A program made the position numbers and the translations under genes. Below, one piece after another: positions 1 to 7,827 of a stretch of 8,981 nt of DNA. The notes below the pieces were generated by a model, which saw only the letters and a program-made list of their open reading frames with translations, searched no databases and was not told the origin of the DNA. How positions within the stretch are numbered: the stretch's first letter is position 1; each line of letters starts with the position of its first letter. The DNA is from SAR202 cluster bacterium (GTDB taxonomy: Bacteria; Chloroflexota; Dehalococcoidia; UBA3495): contig VFFT01000100.1 of the NCBI GenBank assembly GCA_009392775.1, positions 1 to 8,981 of the forward strand. Direction: 5' to 3'.

Positions 1-917
1 AACCCAAGAAAACAAAGAAAGACGCCGAAACTACAGAAGTAGCAGAAAATTTGGTTTCCACTATGGCTGGGCGAGTACAACTGTCCAGAGGGGCCTTAAG
101 CATTGTTTGGGAGGATGTGGAGGAGAGGGAGCACATGATATCTAGATCTGCCCTTCTGTTAGTAAATACTGGCGATGAAGTCACGGCTGGCCAAGCTCTT
201 ACTCAGGGGCCTCTGAATCCGCATGACATCTTAAATATACGTGGTAAAGACGAATTGCAGAAATACCTAGTTGATGAAGTACAGCAGGTATATCGCTCTC
301 AAGGTGTTGCAATTCATGACAAACATATTGAGATCATTCTTCGTCAGATGTTGAGACGTGTTCAAGTGGAGTCAACGGGTGATACCGAACTGATCCCTGG
401 TCAGATGGTAGACAAGTTTGAATTTCAAGATCGTAACGCACGGGTATTGGCTGAAGGTGGGGAACCAGCAACTGCGAAACCGATGTTACTCGGGGTCACA
501 AGAGCTTCACTACTGACAGACAGCTTTTTGGCTGCTGCGTCATTCCAGGAAACGACTAGGGTATTGACCCAGGCAGCGGTTAGCGGTGCTCACGACTGGT
601 TACTAGGACTTAAGGAAAACGTAATCATAGGCCGACTGATACCCGCTCAGGTGGATAGCCTTCAGATGGAAGAAGAGGCATTGCCGGAACCGGTGCTGTC
701 GATGGTAGAGAGTAGTGCGGATGATTGGCTCGAGATAGCTAGTCAAGGATTAGGACCTATCGGTGCTTCCCCAGATGTCGGTTCAGATACCACAGGTATG
801 ATATCAGTAGTGGATGAAGAAGTGGAGACCCGGGACACCGAAGGTTCGGACGATGAAGACATTGATCTAAATGGAGATGCTGACTCTCCGAACATATTCT
901 CACCAACTGAAGAATAA
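1..917 (+). CDS. rpoC: DNA-directed RNA polymerase subunit beta' (C-terminal part, 5' truncated by window)
   Basis: This is the C-terminal ~304 residues of RNA polymerase beta', the subunit that carries the catalytic Mg site and clamp (the site itself lies upstream of the window). The frame is open from position 3 at the window edge, so the TTG at 51 is not a real start. Family landmarks in order: a Lys-rich stretch (PKKTKKDAE), a sandwich-barrel part with LTQGPLNPHDILNIRG, the block YLVDEVQQVYRSQGVAIHDK, IEIILRQMLRRV, then LLGVTRASLLTDSFLAAASF, VLTQAAVSGAHDWLLGLKEN and VIIGRLIPA. The usual GRLIPAGTG ending reads GRLIPAQVD here, and about 90 further residues follow, rich in Asp/Glu (for example GSDDEDIDLNGDAD), ending at TAA 915-917. 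This tail is longer than in most RpoC proteins and looks disordered. pyrD starts 30 nt downstream with no terminator between, so read-through or cotranscription is likely. Confidence 0.97.
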   Translation, partial: PKKTKKDAETTEVAENLVSTMAGRVQLSRGALSIVWEDVEEREHMISRSALLLVNTGDEVTAGQALTQGPLNPHDILNIRGKDELQKYLVDEVQQVYRSQGVAIHDKHIEIILRQMLRRVQVESTGDTELIPGQMVDKFEFQDRNARVLAEGGEPATAKPMLLGVTRASLLTDSFLAAASFQETTRVLTQAAVSGAHDWLLGLKENVIIGRLIPAQVDSLQMEEEALPEPVLSMVESSADDWLEIASQGLGPIGASPDVGSDTTGMISVVDEEVETRDTEGSDDEDIDLNGDADSPNIFSPTEE

Positions 918-947
918 ACTGTAGAAGGATAGCGCCAGAGGAGATGT

Positions 948-1931
948 ATGGAAGGTATTGATCTGACCAGTGTCATAAGTAGCAAAGCCGGTACGCAGAT
1001 TGACCTAAAAAATCCCATTATGATCGCCTCTGGTACCTTTGGATATGACGGATACGGGCGGGGAGTCACTCCCCAGATGCCACTTCAGGATCTTGGTGCT
1101 GTTATACCCAAAACTGTAACTAGAGTTGAGAGGGAGGGCAACCCAGAACCTAGGTGGTTCCCAACATCCTTCAGGGAAGCTAGAGATGCTAAGGATTCCA
1201 TATATCTTAACTCTATTGGCCTGGCGAATCCTGGTATAGAACACGCAATGATGGTTATGGCCCCAGAGTGGGCGGCTTGGGATGCGACAGTTGTTTTAAG
1301 TATGTCGGCTGACTCAAGTCCGGAATTTGGGGAAATGGCTCGTATGACCAAAGGAGTCAATGGCTTTGATGCTATAGAGTTGAATCTGAGTTGTCCGAAT
1401 ATCGAGGATGGGGCTATGTTCAGCCATTCACCTATCCTTGCGAGAGCAGCTACAGAAGCGGTAAGATCCGAAACTGATCGTCCACTGTTCGTCAAACTTG
1501 CTCCGAATGTTCCTGACATTACTGAGATAGTGAGAGCCGTCGAAAATGGTGGCGCTGATGCGATTACTCTGTGCAATACTATACCGGCCATGGCCTGGGA
1601 TCACGTATCAGGACGGCCTGTATTGGGTGGCATTACTGGTGGGCTATCCGGTCCTGCTCTAAAAGCCGTTGCTCTCGCCCTGGTTTACAGGGCTTCGACG
1701 GTCACAGATATTCCAATCATAGGTGTAGGTGGTATCTTCTCGGCGATTGATGTTGTCGAATTCCTGATGGCTGGAGCGGTAGCAGTGCAGGTGGGGAGCG
1801 CTAATTTGGCTAACCTGTCTGCTCCATTTCAGATTAAGGACGAGCTTCTAACATTGATGCATGAGCGGGAATGGAATTCTATTGTCGATATAAAATCTCA
1901 CGCAAAAGAACAGGAACAAATGCACGTTTAG
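948..1931 (+). CDS. pyrD: Dihydroorotate dehydrogenase, class 1 (1B-like catalytic subunit)
   Basis: Cytosolic FMN enzyme that oxidises dihydroorotate to orotate in de novo pyrimidine synthesis. The 327-residue TIM barrel shows NPIMIASGTFG (22-32), the flavin/substrate Lys55 in PKT, LNSIGLANPG (87-96), ELNLSCPN with Cys149 as the class-1 catalytic base (class 2 enzymes have Ser), the FVKLAPN strand with Lys183, CNT (209-211), GGLSGPALK (231-239), and the phosphate-binding end PIIGVGGI and EFLMAGAVAVQVGSAN (271-286). The start is ATG 948, with AGAGGAG at 937-943. Compared with the usual class 1B spacing, the stretch between EGNPEPR and YLNSIGL looks extended (roughly residues 64-86). Class 1B enzymes normally pair with PyrK, an FAD/2Fe-2S electron-transfer subunit. 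No pyrK is present in this window, so the physiological electron acceptor cannot be told here. Confidence 0.95.
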   Translation: MEGIDLTSVISSKAGTQIDLKNPIMIASGTFGYDGYGRGVTPQMPLQDLGAVIPKTVTRVEREGNPEPRWFPTSFREARDAKDSIYLNSIGLANPGIEHAMMVMAPEWAAWDATVVLSMSADSSPEFGEMARMTKGVNGFDAIELNLSCPNIEDGAMFSHSPILARAATEAVRSETDRPLFVKLAPNVPDITEIVRAVENGGADAITLCNTIPAMAWDHVSGRPVLGGITGGLSGPALKAVALALVYRASTVTDIPIIGVGGIFSAIDVVEFLMAGAVAVQVGSANLANLSAPFQIKDELLTLMHEREWNSIVDIKSHAKEQEQMHV

Positions 1932-1988
1932 ACACAAGTCTAGTTATTGCAACTGAAAATCTGTTAGGCGGCCTATTTGAAACCTGTG

Positions 1989-4442
1989 TCAGATCGAAAT
2001 GAGATTGGCTTTAGAGGGACTCTTTGATATCTCCAACATCCCATTATTCTCTGATATGCACAGGTTATCACCATACGTTATATCTCCAGATAGGATCCTT
2101 TTGGAGATAGGATTTTCTAAATGTCTTTGTAAAGATCTCCGCAGTGGGCGTGCCCCATAGACAGGATCAAATCCATCTGTCGCTAACCATTGCTGTGCTC
2201 CTGGAGTCAGTTCAAAGGAGATTCCTAGGTCATCGAGGCGATTCTGAAGGTCATATGTCATCAACTCGACGATTTGCACTATATCTTCTTGGGAAAGAGG
2301 ATGGAACGTTATAGTGTCTTCTATACGGTTTAAGAATTCTGGTCGGAAGGTTTTCTTTAACGCGTCATTCACAGACTCTCTCAGTCTGGTTTGTTCAGAC
2401 TCGGAATCATGGTCGTCGGAGCGAAATCCGAATCGCTGCCGCCCGTAGTCGGATGTCCCGAGGTTACTTGTCATAATGATTAGTGTATTGCGAAAATCGA
2501 TGGTACGTCCGTGACCATCAGTAAGTCTTCCGTCGTCAAGAACCTGCAAAAGTAGATTCAAGACATCTGGATGGGCTTTTTCAATTTCATCGAACAGAAT
2601 AACGCGATATGGACGTCGTCGCACTGCTTCTGTCAGTTGGCCGCTCTCCTCATAGCCGACGTAACCTGGTGGGGACCCAATAAGCCTTGAGACAGTATGT
2701 TTCTCCATGTATTCGGACATGTCTACCCTGAGGAGATTAGTGTCATTGTCGAATAGGAAACCGGCTAAAGCTTTACTGAGCTCGGTTTTGCCAACACCAG
2801 TTGGTCCGAGGAAAATGAAACTGCCCATAGGTCGTCTTGGGTCGCTTAGACCAGAGCGCGATCTTCGTATTGCTTCAGATACCGCTGAGATAGCTTCGGT
2901 TTGCCCTACCACGCGTTGTTGAAGAAATGCTTCCATATTGATCAGTCTCTGACTCTCATTCTGCATAAGTTTTCCTGCTGGAATACCAGTCCAATTGGAA
3001 ACCAATTCAGCAATGTCGGTATCCGTGACGATCAAATCTGTTTTCGGTTCGTAACTAAGACGCTTAGTTTCCTGCGAGTATTCCGTTTCTAGAGCTAGGC
3101 GCTCCATTTTGAGATTGGCCGCTGTTTCATAGTCGGCTCTTTCGGCAGATGAGGCTTCCTGGTCTGAAATATGGGCCATACGGCGCTTTAGAGATTGGAG
3201 CGGTCCAGGGGGCGTCTCAACGTCTATCCGAATCTTACTGGCGGCCTCGTCTATAAAGTCGATGGCTTTGTCCGGGAGTTGTCTATCAGTTATGTAGCGG
3301 TCACTAAGACGAGCTGCAGCTGATAAGGCCGAATCATCTATGGCAACCTTGTGATGAGCTTCGTACCTGGGCCTGAGAGCTTTTAAAATCTCAATTGTAT
3401 CGTCTACAGTAGGTTCTTCGAGGTAGACAGGTTGAAATCGGCGTTCAAGCGCGGAGTCTTTCTCAATGTGTTGACGATATTCATCCAGGGTAGTGGCGCC
3501 GATAGCTTGTAGTTCTCCTCTCGCTAAGGCGGGTTTGAGGAGATTGCTGGCATCTATGCCACCTTCAGCTGCCCCCGCGCCTACCATTGTGTGAATTTCA
3601 TCCAGAAAAAGGATGATTTCTCTCTGTGCTTGCGAGACTTCGTCCATGACTGATTTCAGGCGTTCTTCAAACTCACCTCGAAATTTGGACCCGGCCACAA
3701 GTGCGCCCATATCAAGGGCTATAACTTTGCGTCCTTTCAGGCCAGTGGGTACGTCTCCAGAGTTTATGAGTGAAGCCAGTCCTTCGGCGATGGATGTTTT
3801 GCCGACACCCGCCTCGCCGATGATTACCGGGTTGTTTTTCTTTCTACGAGTAAGGGTTTGCATCACCTGCCTGATTTCGTGATCACGGCCAATTACTGGA
3901 TCGAGTTTGCCGTCTTGGGCTAATTGGGTTAAGTCGATACTATACTTTTCTAGAGCTCTGTATTTGCTTTCTGCCCTGGGATCATCAACGCGGTGGCTAC
4001 CCCTTATTTTAAGTAAAGCCTGATATATCATGTCCGAATTAATACCAAATTCGGTGAAGATGGTGTGAGTCTCTCCTTGGGATTCCATGGCGGCAGCAAT
4101 GAATAAGTGATCCACACTGATGAATTGATCATTTAAGCGTCTTGATTCTTCCTTCGCGTTCTCTAATAATCGCTGTACTCTGGGGGTGGCGTAAATCTGC
4201 TGTGAACCTTGCACTACCTTTGGGGATTCTTCGAGAGACGAGTGCAGGCGGGTTTTCATAGCTTCTGGAGAAACACCTAGTTCTTCTAGAATCTTAACCG
4301 GAACGCCAGCTTCTATGGAGATCAGTGCCAGTAGCATATGCTCGCAGTCCCATTGTGTATGTTGATAATTGTGGACGAGTTCTTGAGACCGGCTGATAAC
4401 TTGCTGGGCTTGTTCGGTAAAATTATCGGGACGTAGCACCAT
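1989..4442 (-). CDS. clpC: ClpC-type AAA+ unfoldase (Clp/HSP100 family)
   Basis: Two-ring AAA+ ATPase that unfolds proteins and, if paired with ClpP, feeds them to the protease. The 817 residues hold an N-terminal double Clp-N repeat (about 5-145), D1 with Walker A GEAGVGKT (209-216), Walker B ILFLDE (277-282) and pore loop [10 protein letters not shown] (Phe254 where Tyr is usual), and D2 with Walker A GPTGVGKT (546-553), Walker B VILFDE (614-619), pore loop GYVGYEE (593-599), arginine finger region PEFLNRI (701-707) and sensor-2 GARPLRR (763-769). The middle domain (about 408-465) is short and UVR-like, as in ClpC; ClpB has a roughly twice as long propeller. A FGF tripeptide (671-673) sits where ClpC carries its (L/V/I)GF ClpP-docking loop. 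Both points favour ClpC over ClpB, although its neighbours are those of an HspR operon. ATG 4442 is preceded by AGGAG at 7 nt, 23 nt after hspR. Ends with TGA. Confidence 0.93.
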   Translation of the reverse strand: MVLRPDNFTEQAQQVISRSQELVHNYQHTQWDCEHMLLALISIEAGVPVKILEELGVSPEAMKTRLHSSLEESPKVVQGSQQIYATPRVQRLLENAKEESRRLNDQFISVDHLFIAAAMESQGETHTIFTEFGINSDMIYQALLKIRGSHRVDDPRAESKYRALEKYSIDLTQLAQDGKLDPVIGRDHEIRQVMQTLTRRKKNNPVIIGEAGVGKTSIAEGLASLINSGDVPTGLKGRKVIALDMGALVAGSKFRGEFEERLKSVMDEVSQAQREIILFLDEIHTMVGAGAAEGGIDASNLLKPALARGELQAIGATTLDEYRQHIEKDSALERRFQPVYLEEPTVDDTIEILKALRPRYEAHHKVAIDDSALSAAARLSDRYITDRQLPDKAIDFIDEAASKIRIDVETPPGPLQSLKRRMAHISDQEASSAERADYETAANLKMERLALETEYSQETKRLSYEPKTDLIVTDTDIAELVSNWTGIPAGKLMQNESQRLINMEAFLQQRVVGQTEAISAVSEAIRRSRSGLSDPRRPMGSFIFLGPTGVGKTELSKALAGFLFDNDTNLLRVDMSEYMEKHTVSRLIGSPPGYVGYEESGQLTEAVRRRPYRVILFDEIEKAHPDVLNLLLQVLDDGRLTDGHGRTIDFRNTLIIMTSNLGTSDYGRQRFGFRSDDHDSESEQTRLRESVNDALKKTFRPEFLNRIEDTITFHPLSQEDIVQIVELMTYDLQNRLDDLGISFELTPGAQQWLATDGFDPVYGARPLRRSLQRHLENPISKRILSGDITYGDNLCISENNGMLEISKSPSKANLISI

Positions 4443-4465
4443 ATCTATTCTCCTGATACACCGAT

Positions 4466-4810
4466 TTATATGCGTCTTCTACGTCGTGTCGTATTGGGTT
4501 GACTGACACGGAGCAGCTTGGTTTCTAATGCCTGTACTTGAAGTTCCAGTTCTTCAATCCGTTCCACCAGTTTTAATGCGACTTCCGCACCGGCTAAGTT
4601 CATTCCCATGTCTTCGGTGAATGTCTTGATTCGCCTTAATCGTTCAATGTCTGCCTGTGAATATAAGCGCTGGCGCCCTACTGATCTTGATGGCCAAATA
4701 AGCCCGACCCGTTCATAGTAACGTAGAGTTTGGGCGTGGACCCCCACCATGCGGGCCGCGATGCTGATAACGAAACATGGGTCCTGTTGGAATTGGCCTG
4801 GTGATACCAT
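4466..4810 (-). CDS. hspR: HspR-type heat-shock repressor (MerR family)
   Basis: Small MerR-family DNA-binding protein of 114 residues. The helix-turn-helix is FVISIAARMVGVHAQTLRYYE (about 13-33), followed by the wing VGLIWPSRSVGRQRLYSQADIERL and the HspR-characteristic GMNLAGAEVALKL (69-81). A short coiled coil (about 80-100) and an Arg-rich tail (RRRRRI) follow. There is no metal-binding Cys set, which fits HspR better than a metal-responsive MerR. In known systems HspR binds HAIR inverted repeats with DnaK as corepressor and shuts off chaperone genes. It lies between dnaJ (4 nt downstream of its stop) and clpC, so it is probably autoregulated with the whole operon through the HAIR-like site at 5766-5785. 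ATG 4810 is preceded by AGGA about 11 nt away, and translation is likely coupled to dnaJ termination. Confidence 0.9.
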   Translation of the reverse strand: MVSPGQFQQDPCFVISIAARMVGVHAQTLRYYERVGLIWPSRSVGRQRLYSQADIERLRRIKTFTEDMGMNLAGAEVALKLVERIEELELQVQALETKLLRVSQPNTTRRRRRI

Positions 4811-4814
4811 AGCT

Positions 4815-5681
4815 TTAATCGTCCTCTGAAGTCCTAATGGATCGTAAGTTTTGGTATAGCTCTATTTCTGACAATGTGGGAGACTCGGAAAACTTGGCAC
4901 TGACGGTTACGTACATATCCCCGTGTGTGGTTGAATCTTTCAACGACGGCATTCCGTGGCCGTCAATGCGGAATGTATGGTCATTCTGAGTGAGAGGAGG
5001 AATGTCCAATGAGATAGTGTCTAGGAATGTAGATACCGAAATTGTTCCTCCTAATACCAATTGGTCGGGGTAAGCGTAGGCTCTCATATGTAGATCATCA
5101 TTTTCTCTACGAAAAGTAGGATGCTCCGATATGCCTATGATAAGAAAGAAAGCGTCATTAGCCCCGTCTAAACCTCTGATGTGGATCTTTGAACCGTTAG
5201 CCACCCCAGGCGGTATTTTAGCCTCTATCCGTTTTTCATTCAGCAATCTCAAGGTGCGAGTCGTACCCGAAAAAGCCTCTTGCAATGTAATTTCTATTGG
5301 ATATTCTTTCGGTTCAATTACAGGTTCTGGTTCTGGGTTGGTATGTTCTCGAAAAGAAGAGCCGGTTCTGTTATGGGCCCCCCCAAACATGGACCATGGG
5401 TCAAAACTGAATCCGGATCCCGTATTGAAGTCTGAAAAATGTTGTTCATTGTACTGAGCCCTATTTTTCCACTGCTCCCCATATCGGTCGTACTGGCGTC
5501 GGTTATCTGAATTGGAGAGTACGCTGTATGCTTCATTGACATTCTTGAATGATTCTTCAGCTGAACTATCTCCGGGGTTGACGTCCGGATGATACTTTCG
5601 GGCTAGTCGACGATATGCCTGGCGAATTGTCTTGTCGTCGGCTGTCTTATGTATTCCTAGCACATTGTAATAATCCGGCAT
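4815..5681 (-). CDS. DnaJ/CbpA-like J-domain co-chaperone (no zinc finger)
   Basis: Hsp40 co-chaperone that stimulates DnaK ATPase and delivers clients. The 288 residues start with a J domain (4-68) that carries the diagnostic HPD (31-33) in RKYHPDVNPGD. A Gly/Phe-rich linker (about 84-101) and a Pro/Glu spacer (115-125) follow. Then come two C-terminal substrate-binding domains: CTD I (about 126-190, PIEITLQEAFSGTTRTL and IPPGVANGSKIHIRG) and CTD II (about 196-265, DLHMRAYAYPDQLVLGGTISV). The four CxxCxGxG zinc-finger repeats of class A DnaJ are absent, so this is a type B/CbpA-like protein. A cbpA-hspR gene pair is known from Helicobacter and Campylobacter. ATG 5681 has AAAGGA 8 nt upstream. 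First gene of the dnaJ-hspR-clpC operon. Confidence 0.93.
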   Translation of the reverse strand: MPDYYNVLGIHKTADDKTIRQAYRRLARKYHPDVNPGDSSAEESFKNVNEAYSVLSNSDNRRQYDRYGEQWKNRAQYNEQHFSDFNTGSGFSFDPWSMFGGAHNRTGSSFREHTNPEPEPVIEPKEYPIEITLQEAFSGTTRTLRLLNEKRIEAKIPPGVANGSKIHIRGLDGANDAFFLIIGISEHPTFRRENDDLHMRAYAYPDQLVLGGTISVSTFLDTISLDIPPLTQNDHTFRIDGHGMPSLKDSTTHGDMYVTVSAKFSESPTLSEIELYQNLRSIRTSEDD

Positions 5682-5753
5682 GCAAGTTGTCCTTTAATTG
5701 ATATACACAGATTAGCATATATTACGGGTATAAATCAAGAAAACCACTAAATT

Positions 5754-5784
5754 AGTATAAGGAAACTTGACAAGTACGACTCAA
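5754..5784 (-). promoter_or_regulatory. Candidate promoter of the dnaJ-hspR-clpC operon
   Basis: Read on the minus strand, a TATACT -10 box (5759-5754, 5 of 6 to TATAAT) lies below a TTGAGT -35 (5784-5779). The spacer is 19 nt, longer than ideal. The -35 falls within the HAIR-like repeat, so HspR binding would block polymerase. The leader to the dnaJ ATG would be about 70 nt. Assigned from position and box match only. Confidence 0.45.
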
Positions 5785-5785
5785 G
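5766..5785. promoter_or_regulatory. HAIR-like inverted repeat, probable HspR operator
   Basis: Perfect 5-bp arms CTTGA (5766-5770) and TCAAG (5781-5785), extended to ACTTGA/TCAAGT at 5765 and 5786, are separated by 10 nt. Read on the minus strand the left half is CTTGAGT, identical to the HAIR half-site of the consensus CTTGAGT-N7-ACTCAAG. The other half is TGTCAAG (5 of 7), with a spacer one base shorter than consensus. The site lies between two divergent heat-shock transcription units, one of which encodes HspR. That context strongly supports the assignment. Confidence 0.75.
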
Positions 5786-5795
5786 TCTATAGGGT
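5767..5795 (+). promoter_or_regulatory. Candidate hsp20 promoter embedded in the HspR operator
   Basis: A consensus -35 TTGACA (5767-5772) is followed after 17 nt by TAGGGT (5790-5795), a weak -10. TATAGG at 5788 with 15-nt spacing is an alternative. The -35 lies inside the HAIR-like repeat, so repression by HspR is expected. The 5' leader to the hsp20 ATG would be about 40 nt. Confidence 0.5.
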
Positions 5796-5828
5796 AGTGT
5801 TATGGCGAAGCAACAACGAATATTTATC

Positions 5829-5833
5829 GGAGG
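5829..5833 (+). promoter_or_regulatory. Ribosome binding site that fixes the hsp20 start
   Basis: GGAGG lies 5 nt before ATG 5839. It argues for that Met as the true start. The longer in-frame reading from TTG 5767 would begin inside the -35 box of the promoter and the HspR operator. Confidence 0.8.
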
Positions 5834-5838
5834 AAGAT

Positions 5839-6273
5839 ATGAACGGGATAGCATTGTGGGATCCATTTGCTCGTGGGGCGGATAGACTGAGGGTACCGGT
5901 GGAAGGGGAATATCAGGGGAAATTTTCAGAAGGCCTGTTCCCTGCACAGCTTGGTATTCCAGTGAAAATTTACAATGAAGCGGATCGCATCGTGGTTCAA
6001 GCGGTGGTTCCAGGGGTGTCTAAATCAGACATAAGTGTGACTGTTTCGGAAAGATTAGTGAATATTGAGGTGTCTAAAACAAGACATGACTCTGAAGGGA
6101 CGGAGAAGGGGTCGATGAATGAGCCCGTGGATGTTTTGACGAGGCGTAGCTTTAGACTTAGGGAAGATGTGGAAGCAGATAAGTCTGAATCAAGGCTGGA
6201 AAATGGCATTTTGGAGGTCTGCCTAGCGAAGTCTGCTAAGTCTCAGCCTACGAAGTTAAAAATAATGGGATAG
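5839..6273 (+). CDS. Small heat-shock protein, Hsp20/alpha-crystallin family
   Basis: ATP-independent holdase of 144 residues that binds unfolding proteins and hands them to DnaK/J and Clp machines. After a short N-terminal arm (1-38) the alpha-crystallin domain runs from about 40 to 130: PVKIYNEADRIVVQAVVPGV (41-60), the DISVTVSERLVNIEV strands (64-78), RRSFRLREDVEAD (102-114) and the signature RLENGILEVCLAKS (119-132). The C-terminal LKI (140-142) matches the I/L-x-I/V anchoring motif used in oligomer assembly. A longer frame open from TTG 5767 is rejected because it overlaps the promoter and operator; GGAGG in front of ATG 5839 decides the start. Divergent from the J-protein gene and probably co-controlled by HspR. 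It has a single Cys (128). Confidence 0.93.
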   Translation: MNGIALWDPFARGADRLRVPVEGEYQGKFSEGLFPAQLGIPVKIYNEADRIVVQAVVPGVSKSDISVTVSERLVNIEVSKTRHDSEGTEKGSMNEPVDVLTRRSFRLREDVEADKSESRLENGILEVCLAKSAKSQPTKLKIMG

Positions 6274-6314
6274 TATTTAAAGTAGTCCGACGGACTGGTC
6301 TGGTAGCCTGAATC

Positions 6315-6343
6315 TTGAGAGTTACCTCGATTGGTGCTAAAAT
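6315..6343 (+). promoter_or_regulatory. Sigma-A type promoter for the tRNA gene
   Basis: TTGAGA (6315-6320, 5 of 6 to TTGACA), exactly 17 nt, then TAAAAT (6338-6343, 5 of 6 to TATAAT). Transcription would start near 6350, about 28 nt before the mature tRNA 5' end. It is the best-matching promoter in the window. Confidence 0.8.
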
Positions 6344-6377
6344 CCTCTACGCTGTCGATTCGATGGCGGGTGAGGGA

Positions 6378-6452
6378 TCCCCAGTAGCTCAGCGGTAGAG
6401 CAATCGGCTGTTAACCGATCGGTCGTTGGTTCGAGTCCAACCTGGGGAGCCA
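6378..6452 (+). tRNA. tRNA-Asn, anticodon GTT
   Basis: Full cloverleaf by eye: acceptor TCCCCAG (6378-6384) with CTGGGGA (6442-6448); D stem GCTC (6387-6390) with GAGC (6398-6401); anticodon stem ATCGG (6403-6407) with CCGAT (6415-6419) around loop CTGTTAA, giving anticodon GTT at 6410-6412; T stem GTTGG (6425-6429) with CCAAC (6437-6441) around TTCGAGT; discriminator G6449. CCA (6450-6452) is encoded. All stems pair perfectly. It reads asparagine codons AAC and AAU. It is a single-gene unit with its own promoter and terminator. Confidence 0.97.
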
Positions 6453-6472
6453 GTTTGGGTAATCCAAAACAG

Positions 6473-6507
6473 AAAACACCCCTTTGGGATAGAAGGGGTG
6501 TTTTTTT
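6473..6507 (+). terminator. Rho-independent terminator after tRNA-Asn
   Basis: AAAACACCCCTT (6473-6484) pairs with AAGGGGTGTTTT (6493-6504) around an 8-nt loop. The run of seven T (6501-6507) follows the GC-rich core. The A tract on the 5' side could allow some activity on the other strand, but no minus-strand gene ends here. Confidence 0.9.
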
Positions 6508-6544
6508 GCTTTATGCCGGATGTAAGTTTTACTAGAAGGTGGAC

Positions 6545-7795
6545 GTGTTGAGTTCTAATATAGTTGATAATGGGGAAGTTCGGTCAGGAAGAGGCCTAAT
6601 TCTGTCATGTATGTCGATAGGCCACGCGGTGTGTCATACATTTGATCTGGGGATACCGCTTTTGCTAACAGCAATAAGTAGCTCTATGGGATTGAGCACC
6701 GTTCATACTGCTGGACTTTTAGCGATGCGCCACGCGGGGTCAAGTGTGAGTAGTTTGGCTGGAGGGCCAATAGTAGATATGCTGAAGCCATATTGGGGTA
6801 AGATATTGGTGGCATGCATGCTAGGCCACATAATAGCGTTCGGTGCTGCTGGTCTGTCTACTAACTACATGGTGCTTATCGCCGTCTTTTTTATTATTTC
6901 TATGCCTGGAGATTTATGGCATTTGCCGTCTGCAGCCTCCATTTCGCAGCTTTTTCCTGACAAACGTGGTTTTGCGATGTCCATCCACGGTTTCGGCTCT
7001 AATTTAGGCAATTTGATAGGGCCTGTCTTCGCCGGAGGTTTGTTGGCCGTTAACTTCCTAGATTGGAATGATGTGTTTTTGATATATGCTGGTATCGCCA
7101 TAGTGGCGGCAGTGTTTGTCTGGATTTCTTTGCGTGCTGTGGGATCTGGTACCTCTACGGAGCGCCCAGAGGATATACTTAGGAGATTTAACAACGCCTT
7201 TCGCCTTCTTCGTAATCCCGTTATCGCACTTTTAATATTTGCAGCGTTGTTGCGAGGGATAGGGCTAACCGCATTATTCGATTGGACACCATTCTACTTG
7301 CGTGAAACTTTAGAGTTTAGCGTAGGGATATCTGGGTTGTATTTCGCACTGCTCACGGGCATGGGTATAGTTTCAGCCCCGCTCATGGGGATTATTTCGG
7401 ATAGGTTGGGTCGGAATGCTGTTTTAATACCTGGGTTGCTGTTGTCGGCCATGTTTACGTTCCTAGTAGTTGTGGTGCATGGCCAGGTTAGCCTCCTTTT
7501 TGTTATGTTGGGTATTGGGTTGTTCAGCTTTGCTTTGCATCAGATCATACAGGCCGCAGTCCTTGACGTAGTCGGAGAAGGAAATGAGGCAACTGCCATA
7601 GGGCTCCTTTTCGGCATCAATGGGACAATTGGCATTGGTACGCCGTTTATTGCCTCCTTGATCATTGAGCATATGGGTGGGTATGGAAGTATTTTCTATT
7701 ATGCAGGCGGGTTGAGCGCGGCAAGTGCGGTCGCAGTAATTGCGACTAAATTCACCGGCCGCGGAAATAACAGTATGTCTCGAGTAACGGCGTAG
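6545..7795 (+). CDS. Major facilitator superfamily transporter, substrate unknown
   Basis: Polytopic inner-membrane secondary transporter of about 416 residues with roughly 12 hydrophobic segments. The first begins near LILSCMSIGHAVCHTFDLGI. The second half carries the MFS loop motif GIISDRLGR (about residues 282-290). The N-half shows SQLFPDKRGFAMSIHGFGSNLGNLIGP, a Gly-rich TM5-like pattern also seen in drug-efflux-type MFS proteins. No substrate can be read from the sequence. Start choice: the frame is open from GTG 6539, but AGAAGG (6534-6539) suits GTG 6545, and TTG 6548 is also possible from AAGGTGG. The gene follows the tRNA terminator with only ~40 nt and no convincing promoter, so it may depend on terminator read-through or a weak promoter. 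It ends 32 nt before the DUF4395 gene on the same strand, so the two may be cotranscribed, though function need not be shared. Confidence 0.85.
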   Translation: MLSSNIVDNGEVRSGRGLILSCMSIGHAVCHTFDLGIPLLLTAISSSMGLSTVHTAGLLAMRHAGSSVSSLAGGPIVDMLKPYWGKILVACMLGHIIAFGAAGLSTNYMVLIAVFFIISMPGDLWHLPSAASISQLFPDKRGFAMSIHGFGSNLGNLIGPVFAGGLLAVNFLDWNDVFLIYAGIAIVAAVFVWISLRAVGSGTSTERPEDILRRFNNAFRLLRNPVIALLIFAALLRGIGLTALFDWTPFYLRETLEFSVGISGLYFALLTGMGIVSAPLMGIISDRLGRNAVLIPGLLLSAMFTFLVVVVHGQVSLLFVMLGIGLFSFALHQIIQAAVLDVVGEGNEATAIGLLFGINGTIGIGTPFIASLIIEHMGGYGSIFYYAGGLSAASAVAVIATKFTGRGNNSMSRVTA

Positions 7796-7827
7796 CCTAT
7801 TGCTTGCCTGGATGGTATTCTGGAAGT

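Noticed and set aside
1085..1591. Minus-strand open frames inside pyrD, rpoC, clpC and the MFS gene
   Set aside because: They are shadows of well-recognised genes, with no RBS and no family resemblance.
1931..1990. Terminator between convergent pyrD and clpC
   Set aside because: GACACA (1931-1936) and TGTGTC (1985-1990) can pair only across a ~48-nt loop, and TAGGC-G-GCCTA (1965-1975) has no loop or T tract. No standard bidirectional terminator is visible.
5767..5838. Longer hsp20 start at TTG 5767
   Set aside because: It would begin inside the -35 box and HspR operator, lacks an RBS, and the added residues do not resemble the family. ATG 5839 has GGAGG at 5 nt.
6284..6296. Perfect palindrome AGTCCG-A-CGGACT just after hsp20, as a terminator
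   Set aside because: It can form only a 5-bp stem with a 3-nt loop and has no T run after it. It could be a binding site or chance; no support beyond symmetry.
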